From assembly GCA_964496495.1 (NCBI GenBank), contig CAZBZU010000005.1, positions 1 to 64,000 on the forward strand: DNA of 64,000 nt, read 5' to 3'. The DNA is from JASBRS01 sp964496495 (lineage in GTDB: Bacteria; Deinococcota; Deinococci; Deinococcales; Trueperaceae). Numbering within the stretch: position 1 is the stretch's first letter; the number at the start of each line of letters is the position of its first letter. A program made the translations under genes and the position numbers. The notes beneath the pieces are model-generated. The model searched no databases and had not been told where the DNA came from. It saw only the letters and a list, made by a program, of their open reading frames with translations. Shown here in pieces: positions 57,774 to 64,000 of this stretch.

Positions 57774-58751
57774 CTACCCCGCCACGGTCTCCTCGCTACG
57801 ATCGGTCGCCGGCGGCACCGGCGGCGTCAAGGCGCTGAGCTCCGCGCGCGTCTGCGCGCTCATGGCGTAGTCCGCGGCCGCCAAGGACGGCTCGAGCTGC
57901 GCCACGTCGCGCGCCCCGATGATCGGCGCGGTCACGCCCGGCTGGCTGCGCACCCAGGCCACGGCAAGGGTGGCGGGGTGGACGCCCCGCTCGGCGGCGT
58001 AGCGCGTGACCGCCTCGGCGACCTCCAGGTAGCGCTCGCCTCCGTAGCGCGCGGCGTACATCTCGTTGTCGACCAGACGCCCGCTGTCGGGCCGTCTACC
58101 GGTGCCGTACTTCCCGGTCAACAAGCCCCCGCCCAGCGGGCTGTAGGGAACCACCGCCAGGCTCTCCGCCCGCGCCATCGGCAGGATCTCCACCTCCACC
58201 TGGCGCTTCGCCAGGCTGTACATCGGCTGCACCACCTCGAAGCGCGCCAGCTGCTCGCGCGCGCTGACGCCCAGCGCCTTCTCGATCTGCCACGCGGCCC
58301 AGTTGCTCACCGCGGGGTAGAGGATCAGGCCGCGCTGCACCAGGTGATCCAGCGTCCGCACGGCCTCGTCGATGGGCGTCAGTGGGTCGAACTGGTGCAC
58401 GTAGTAGACGTCGAGCCGCTCGGTGCGCAGACGCCTCAGGCTCGCCTCGACCGCGTGCGTGAGATTACGGCGCGACAGGCCGCGGTCGTTGGGGTCGTCG
58501 CTCATGCGACCGAAGCCCTTGCTGGCGATCACCAGCTCGTCGCGGTGCCCTTGCATCAGCTCGCCCAGGATGCTCTCGGAGCGGCCGCGCCCGTAGACGT
58601 TGGCGGTGTCGAAGAAGTTGACGCCGGCATCGAGGCAGCGGGCGAACATGCGGCCGGACTCGGCCTCGTCGGCCGTGGTGCCGAAGGACATGGTGCCGAA
58701 GCACAGCGACGAGACCTGCACGCCGGTGCGGCCGAGGGTGCGGAGTTCCAT
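57774..58751 (-). CDS. Aldo/keto reductase
   Basis: 325 residues. Tetrad: DTANVYGRG (Asp, Tyr), IASKGFG (Lys), YYVHQFD (His). Cofactor loop ARDVAQLEPSLAAA. It is the middle of a minus-strand set with OsmC upstream (25 bp) and GrpB downstream (8 bp). Substrate unknown. Confidence 0.92.
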   Translation of the reverse strand: MELRTLGRTGVQVSSLCFGTMSFGTTADEAESGRMFARCLDAGVNFFDTANVYGRGRSESILGELMQGHRDELVIASKGFGRMSDDPNDRGLSRRNLTHAVEASLRRLRTERLDVYYVHQFDPLTPIDEAVRTLDHLVQRGLILYPAVSNWAAWQIEKALGVSAREQLARFEVVQPMYSLAKRQVEVEILPMARAESLAVVPYSPLGGGLLTGKYGTGRRPDSGRLVDNEMYAARYGGERYLEVAEAVTRYAAERGVHPATLAVAWVRSQPGVTAPIIGARDVAQLEPSLAAADYAMSAQTRAELSALTPPVPPATDRSEETVAG

Positions 58752-58776
58752 GCGTCTCCTCTCGAGGGCGCGGCGA

Positions 58777-59190
58777 TCAGCCGGGGATCGCCACCGCGTC
58801 GGCGAGGCTGACGCTCACGCCCTGCCGCAGCGTGTTGTGGATCTCGGCCACGCCGTCGGTATGCGCCATGAGCGCCTCGATCGCCTCGGTCGAGGCCCGC
58901 GCCCACACGCGGGCGCCGTACGACACCGCGCGCGCCGGCTCGCCGGGGCCGCCGAACTCGCCGTCGGCGGTGACCACCACCTGGGTGAGCTCGATGCCGC
59001 GGTGCTCGGCCTCGCGGTAGAGATCGTTACAGTAACAGGTCGCGAGCGCGAGGAGGAGCAGCTCGCCGCCGTTCACCGTGGAGCCGCCGGCCGGGCTGGC
59101 AGGAATGGTGATCTCCTTCTCCTCGCCGTTGGAGAACACCAGGGCGGTGTGGCTCGTCGGTCGGTTCTCGATCCGGGCCTGTACGCGCAT
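58777..59190 (-). CDS. OsmC-family peroxiredoxin-like protein
   Basis: 137 residues. Elements: VQARIENRPTSHTALVFSNG, GSTVNGGELLLLALATCYCN with the conserved cysteine, and ELTQVVVTADGEFGG. The second family cysteine or glutamate region is less clear. OsmC proteins reduce organic peroxides with two cysteines; here CYC contains two close cysteines only. ATG 59190 has GAGGCAAC upstream. Confidence 0.82.
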   Translation of the reverse strand: MRVQARIENRPTSHTALVFSNGEEKEITIPASPAGGSTVNGGELLLLALATCYCNDLYREAEHRGIELTQVVVTADGEFGGPGEPARAVSYGARVWARASTEAIEALMAHTDGVAEIHNTLRQGVSVSLADAVAIPG

Positions 59191-59301
59191 GTTGCCTCGC
59201 TTCCCCGCTCCGGGGCCGGTGGTCTGAAGGCGGAAGCCCTGGGGGTGGGCAGGTTGCCTCCCGGCCCGATACCGCATGATGCACCGTGCGGGGGACGGCC
59301 A

Positions 59302-60753
59302 TCAGCGACCCCCGTGGCGGCGCAGGACCGAGCGCGCCGCATGGTAGCCGGCCATGCCGTGCACGCCGCCTCCCGGAGGCGTGGCCGAGGAGCACAGGAA
59401 CAGCCGGGGATGGGGCGTGGCGTAGGGGTCGAGCCGCAGCGCCGGCCGCGCCAGCAGCTGGCGGAGGTCGAGCAGGCCGCCGCCGATGTCGCCGCCCACG
59501 TAGTTGGCGTTGTAGGCCTCGAGGGCCGGGGCGGTCATGCTGGCGCGAGCCAGGACGCGCGCCGTGAACCCCGGGGCGAAGCGTTCCAGCTGCGCCTCCA
59601 CAGGCGCGGTCAGGTCGCCGGCCGAGCCGTTGGGGACGTGGCAGTACGCCCAGGCCACGTGCTTGCCCGCCGGCGCGCGCGAGTCGTCGAAGCGGCTGGG
59701 CTGCGCCACCAGCACGAACGGCGCCTCGGGCAAGCGGCCCGCGGCCACCGCCCGCTCCGCGGCCGCCACCTCCTCCAGCGTGCCGCCCAGGTGGACGGTG
59801 CCGGCCCGCGCGCAGGCGTCCGCCCGCCACGGGATGGGCGCGTCCAGGGCGTAATCGAGCTTGAACACGCCGGGACCGTAACGGTAACGCCTCAGGTGCC
59901 GGCGGTAGGCCTCGGGCAGGTGCGCGCCGGCAACACGAAGCACCTCCCGTGGCGTGAGGTCGAGGAGCACGGCGCGGCTTGGCGGCAGGTCGGCGATATC
60001 GTCCACCCGCTCGCCGGCGACCAGCTCGCCGCCGCCCGCGCGGAGCTCGGAGGCCAGCGCCTCGGCGATGCGCTGCGCGCCACCCGCGGGCAGCGGCCAG
60101 CCCACGGCGTGGCCGGCGGCCGCGAGCACGGCCGCCGCGCCGCTGCTGAGGGGTGCCTCCAGCGGCAGCATGCCGTGCGCCGCCAGCCCGGCCCACAGCG
60201 CCCGGGCGGCCTCACCGCGGAACTGCCGGCGCGCGAGGAAGCTGGCCGGGGACAGCGCCCGAAGCCCGAAGCGCGCCAGCGCCAGCGGCCGCCGCGGCCA
60301 TCGCAGCGGCGGCCCCAGCACGTCGCGGGCCAGGTCGGGCCAGGCCCGGGCCAGCGGGCCGACGAGGGCGGCATAGGCATGCTCGTCGAGGAGCGCGTCC
60401 GCGCCCAGGCCGGCGGCGGTGGTCGCGAGGTCGCGCTCGAGCGTGGCCGCCCGGGCGCCGTCCAGCGGATGGGCGGCCGGCGTGGGCGGGTGGATCCAGC
60501 GCAGGCCGTGCCGCTCCAGCCCCAGCCCCGTGAACGCGGGCGACCCGGCCCCCAGCGGGTGGACGGCCGAGCAGACGTCGTGGTGGAAGCCCGGCAGGGT
60601 GAGCTCCGCGGTGCGCGTGCCACCGCCGATGGCGTCGGCCGCTTCCAGCACCAGGACCCGCCAGCCGCGACGGGCCAGCGTCACGGCCGCGGTCAGGCCG
60701 TTGGGGCCGGAGCCGACGACCACGGCATCGCGAGGCGCGGCGGAGACGCTCAC
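59302..60753 (-). CDS. FAD-dependent phytoene-dehydrogenase-like oxidoreductase
   Basis: 483 residues. N-terminal dinucleotide fold AVVVGSGPNGLTAAVTLARR and VLVLEAADAIGGGTRT, as in the CrtI/PYROXD2 family. C-terminal FAD contact LFLCSSATPPGGGVHGMAGY is also conserved. No carotenoid genes are near, so the substrate is open. It starts at ATG 60753 and its 3' end is about 110 bp from the OsmC gene. Confidence 0.88.
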   Translation of the reverse strand: MSVSAAPRDAVVVGSGPNGLTAAVTLARRGWRVLVLEAADAIGGGTRTAELTLPGFHHDVCSAVHPLGAGSPAFTGLGLERHGLRWIHPPTPAAHPLDGARAATLERDLATTAAGLGADALLDEHAYAALVGPLARAWPDLARDVLGPPLRWPRRPLALARFGLRALSPASFLARRQFRGEAARALWAGLAAHGMLPLEAPLSSGAAAVLAAAGHAVGWPLPAGGAQRIAEALASELRAGGGELVAGERVDDIADLPPSRAVLLDLTPREVLRVAGAHLPEAYRRHLRRYRYGPGVFKLDYALDAPIPWRADACARAGTVHLGGTLEEVAAAERAVAAGRLPEAPFVLVAQPSRFDDSRAPAGKHVAWAYCHVPNGSAGDLTAPVEAQLERFAPGFTARVLARASMTAPALEAYNANYVGGDIGGGLLDLRQLLARPALRLDPYATPHPRLFLCSSATPPGGGVHGMAGYHAARSVLRRHGGR

Positions 60754-60850
60754 GGCTCGAGCCTAGGGCAGCGCCGCGAGCGGCGCGGTCGGCCGGCGGC
60801 GGCCCCTCCAAGGCGCGGCCGGGCGATGGCGGCCGCCGGACGCGCCCCAG

Positions 60851-61837
<987 letters not shown>

Positions 61838-62031
61838 CGTCCCTCCTCCGGCGGACCGCCGCATCGTGACGGCTGTGAACGCCGCTCCGCTTGGGTTGGC
61901 GTGCCTCCCCGACCACTCCATGGTGCGCAATCGCGGCCGCCCGGTGTGTGCCCCCGCGGACGCCGTCCGGCCCGCTGCCCCCGCCGGGCGGCGCTACCCT
62001 CGCCGGTCGCGACGGATGCGACACTGCCGCC

Positions 62032-63231
62032 ATGCCCTCGGGGACACAGGGGGCGGCCGAGCCCAGGCTGCGCGCCCGGTCGCCGCTGATTGCGCTGATG
62101 GCGGTGGCGACCGGCGTATCGGTCGCCAACCTGTACTACGCCCAACCCCTCCTCGACACCATCGGCCGGGCGTTCGGGCTGCCGGACGGACGGGCCGGGT
62201 TCATCATCACCGTGACGCAACTGGGGTACGCCGCCGGTCTGGTGCTGATCGTGCCGCTGGGGGACCTTCTCGATCGCCGCCGGCTGATCGCGGGCGTGTC
62301 GCTGCTGACGGCGCTGTCGTTGGCCGGTGCGGCGCTGGCGCCCGGAATCGCGAGCTTCGCGGCGGCCAGCGCCGCCATCGGCCTGACGGCGGTCGTCACG
62401 CAGGTGCTGGTTCCCCTCGCGGCACACCTCGCGAGCGACGCCGAGCGCGGCCGCGTGGTGGGAAGGGTCATGAGCGGCTTGCTGCTGGGCGTGTTGCTGG
62501 CGCGCGTCGCCTCCGGGTTCCTGAGCGACGCGCTGGGCTGGCGCTCGGTGTACTGGATCGCGGCGGGCTTGATGGTGGCTCAGGCGCTGACGCTGTGGCG
62601 GCGGCTGCCGAGGGTGAGCCCTACCGCCCGCCTCTCCTACCCGGAGCTGCTGCGGTCGGTGGGGCGGCTGGTGGCGGAGGAGCCGTTGCTGCGCCGCAGG
62701 GCGCTGTTCGGCATGGCCGTCTTCGGAGCCTTCACCGTGCTCTGGACCGGGCTGCCGTTCTTGCTGGCGGGCCCCCCTTTCGGCTTCGGCGACGGCGTCA
62801 TCGGGCTCTTCGGCGTGTTGGGGGTGGCGGGCGCGCTGACGGCATCGATGGCGGGGCGCCTCTACGACCGGGGCCTGGCCTGGCCGGCGACGGGCAGCTT
62901 CCTGCTGGTGGTCCTCGGCGCCTTCGTGCTGCTGGGGGCGTTGCCGCGGGCGCTGGCGGCGGTGGTTGCCGGCGTGGCGCTGCTCGACCTCGGCACCCAG
63001 GGGACCCAGGTGCTCAACCAGAGCACCATCTACCGCCTGCGGCCGGAGGCCCGCAGCCGGCTGACCACCGCCTACATGACGGCCTTCTTCCTCGGTGGCG
63101 CCCTGGGCTCGGCCGTGGCGTCGGTCGCGTACGCGCGCTTCGGCTGGACGGGCCTGACGCTGGCCGGTGCGGCGTTCGCGGTCGCGGGGCTGGCGGTCTG
63201 GCTGGCAGGATGGCGGAGCGAGGTGCGCTAG
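62032..63231 (+). CDS. MFS transporter, sugar/arabinose-efflux-like
   Basis: 399 residues with twelve helices. The N-terminus has the family's NLYYAQPLLDTIGRAFGL and motif A region PLGDLLDRRRLIAG; then LIGVVTQVLVP-like AVVTQVLVPLAAHLASDAER. Drug or sugar efflux is the usual activity. No regulator is adjacent. A hairpin follows the stop. Confidence 0.87.
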   Translation: MPSGTQGAAEPRLRARSPLIALMAVATGVSVANLYYAQPLLDTIGRAFGLPDGRAGFIITVTQLGYAAGLVLIVPLGDLLDRRRLIAGVSLLTALSLAGAALAPGIASFAAASAAIGLTAVVTQVLVPLAAHLASDAERGRVVGRVMSGLLLGVLLARVASGFLSDALGWRSVYWIAAGLMVAQALTLWRRLPRVSPTARLSYPELLRSVGRLVAEEPLLRRRALFGMAVFGAFTVLWTGLPFLLAGPPFGFGDGVIGLFGVLGVAGALTASMAGRLYDRGLAWPATGSFLLVVLGAFVLLGALPRALAAVVAGVALLDLGTQGTQVLNQSTIYRLRPEARSRLTTAYMTAFFLGGALGSAVASVAYARFGWTGLTLAGAAFAVAGLAVWLAGWRSEVR

Positions 63232-63245
63232 CCGCTCGCAGCGAG

Positions 63246-63263
63246 GCCGGGCAGCCGCCCGGC
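63246..63263 (+). terminator. Hairpin after the MFS gene
   Basis: GCCGGGC pairs with GCCCGGC around an AGCC loop, 14 nt after the stop. No T-run. Confidence 0.5.
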
Positions 63264-63369
63264 GGCGTGGCACGGGTGCGTCCGCCAGCCGGAGCCGGCG
63301 CCCCGCGCGAGTCGTGCCGGGGCGTGCTGGAGGTATCAGGCGGGCACCGTCGGGCGGGACAGATCCACC

Positions 63370-63406
63370 TTGACGGCCATTCTCGCGGGTGATATTTTAA
63401 CGTTAA
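63370..63406 (+). promoter_or_regulatory. Promoter and palindromic operator of the ABC binding protein
   Basis: TTGACG (63370-63375), a 17-nt spacer and TATTTT (63393-63398). The palindrome TTAACGTTAA (63397-63406) overlaps the -10 end and is of the kind bound by LacI-family regulators that control sugar ABC transporters. Confidence 0.6.
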
Positions 63407-63515
63407 CATACGCCTTCAGGAGAGAGTCTTGGCGTTCTTGCCCGTGCTGCGCGCTGGCAGCGAGCCCGTTCAGGGGCGCCAAATGAAGAGACGCTCGTGT
63501 AAGGGGGTTGGTTCG

Positions 63516-64000
63516 ATGAGAAAGACCGTCGTCGCACTCGCAGTTGGCCTACTCATTGCGGGCCTGTCCATGGCAGGCGCCCAGAACAAGGCGCCCGTCG
63601 GGCAGCAGTTCTGCAAGGGCGTCAACATCACCTTCTTCCCCGGCGGCCCGGAGGGCGGCCCCTTCGCTTCCACCGTCTACCGCGGTGCGAAGGCTGCCCA
63701 GGACCTCACGGGAGCCAGCGTCGACTACGTGTGGTCGAACTGGATCCCCAGCACCATGGTGTCGCAGTTCAAGAACGCCGTGGCGCGTCACCCGGACGGC
63801 ATCGCGGTGATGGGCCACCCCGGTGACGCCGCCCTCGACCCGCTGATCCAGGACGCCGAGAAGGCGGGCATCATCGTGACCTCGCAGAACACCACGTTGC
63901 CCAAGGCAGAGGCCGAGTACAAGTCGGCCGGCTTCGGGTACGTGGGCCAGGAGCTCTACGCGTCCGGCGCCATGGTCGCCAAGGCAGGCGCTCAGATCGC
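63516..64000 (+). CDS. Sugar-type ABC transporter substrate-binding protein (partial)
   Basis: The first 161 residues; the gene runs off the window. A signal peptide (KTVVALAVGLLIAGLSMAGA) ends near residue 22. The mature part is a periplasmic binding fold of the ribose/xylose type: GVNITFFPGGPEGGPFASTV, YRGAKAAQDLTG, QFKNAVARHPDGIAVMGHPG and IIVTSQNTTLP. An operator-bearing promoter lies 110 bp upstream, and the permease and ATPase genes are expected beyond the edge. Confidence 0.9.
   Translation, partial: MRKTVVALAVGLLIAGLSMAGAQNKAPVGQQFCKGVNITFFPGGPEGGPFASTVYRGAKAAQDLTGASVDYVWSNWIPSTMVSQFKNAVARHPDGIAVMGHPGDAALDPLIQDAEKAGIIVTSQNTTLPKAEAEYKSAGFGYVGQELYASGAMVAKAGAQI

Overview
The window is GC-rich bacterial DNA of chromosomal character: about 60 intact protein genes on both strands, in short operons, with no rRNA, tRNA, CRISPR array, insertion sequence or replication origin that I could recognise. 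Many predicted secreted proteins (lipoproteins with NHL-like or Ig-like repeats, an S8 protease, a leishmanolysin-like peptidase, a sulfocyanin-like cupredoxin, PQQ-type and Asp-box propellers) suggest a free-living heterotroph. Three regulator genes share one leaderless promoter geometry (-35, 18-nt spacer, -10, 6 nt, start codon), a style known from Deinococcus. With the signal-peptide style and GC content this makes a Deinococcota (Truepera-like) host a reasonable but unproven guess.

Layout. 0-6 kb: phosphotransferase, HD-GYP protein, ArsR and MarR regulators with small membrane proteins, and an XRE/MmyB regulator. 6-12.3 kb: DHA2 efflux pump, two truncated genes fused tail to tail, an epimerase, and a PLP decarboxylase divergent from an XRE-cupin regulator. 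12.5-15.6 kb: an 847-aa propeller protein whose two ends carry copies of the same module. 15.9-32.2 kb: four paralogous repeat lipoproteins (LP1 to LP4), a BcrABC-like operon, S41- and PPC-type proteins, a neprosin-like protein, an NRAMP-related transporter and a cupredoxin. Three of the four lipoprotein genes end against broken neighbours. 32.3-42.9 kb: MMPL exporter plus TetR with a perfect operator, a cobalamin riboswitch and BtuF-type binding protein, S8 protease, TetR plus DHA2 efflux pump, and an ArsR-SRPBCC fusion with a SnoaL-like protein. 43.2-47.5 kb: thioredoxin, a broken GH78 rhamnosidase, a glycosyltransferase and a thioredoxin-like/His-rich fusion. 47.6-64 kb: four aldo/keto reductases, a PAS-GAF-GGDEF protein, a CaCA exchanger, cytochrome c, a leishmanolysin-like lipoprotein, a PQQ-repeat propeller, OsmC, an FAD oxidoreductase, an MFS transporter and the start of a sugar-type ABC binding protein cut by the window edge.

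Two themes connect the region. One is efflux and stress: BcrABC-like genes, MMPL, two DHA2 pumps, each with a local regulator or tight operon. The other is gene decay. At least eight genes are truncated stubs with sharp homology breaks (SRPBCC, DUF2269-like, AraC, polysaccharide deacetylase, DUF6527-like, response regulator, cupredoxin, GH78), consistent with repeated local deletion or insertion. Most assignments rest on motif recognition and were not checked by database search.
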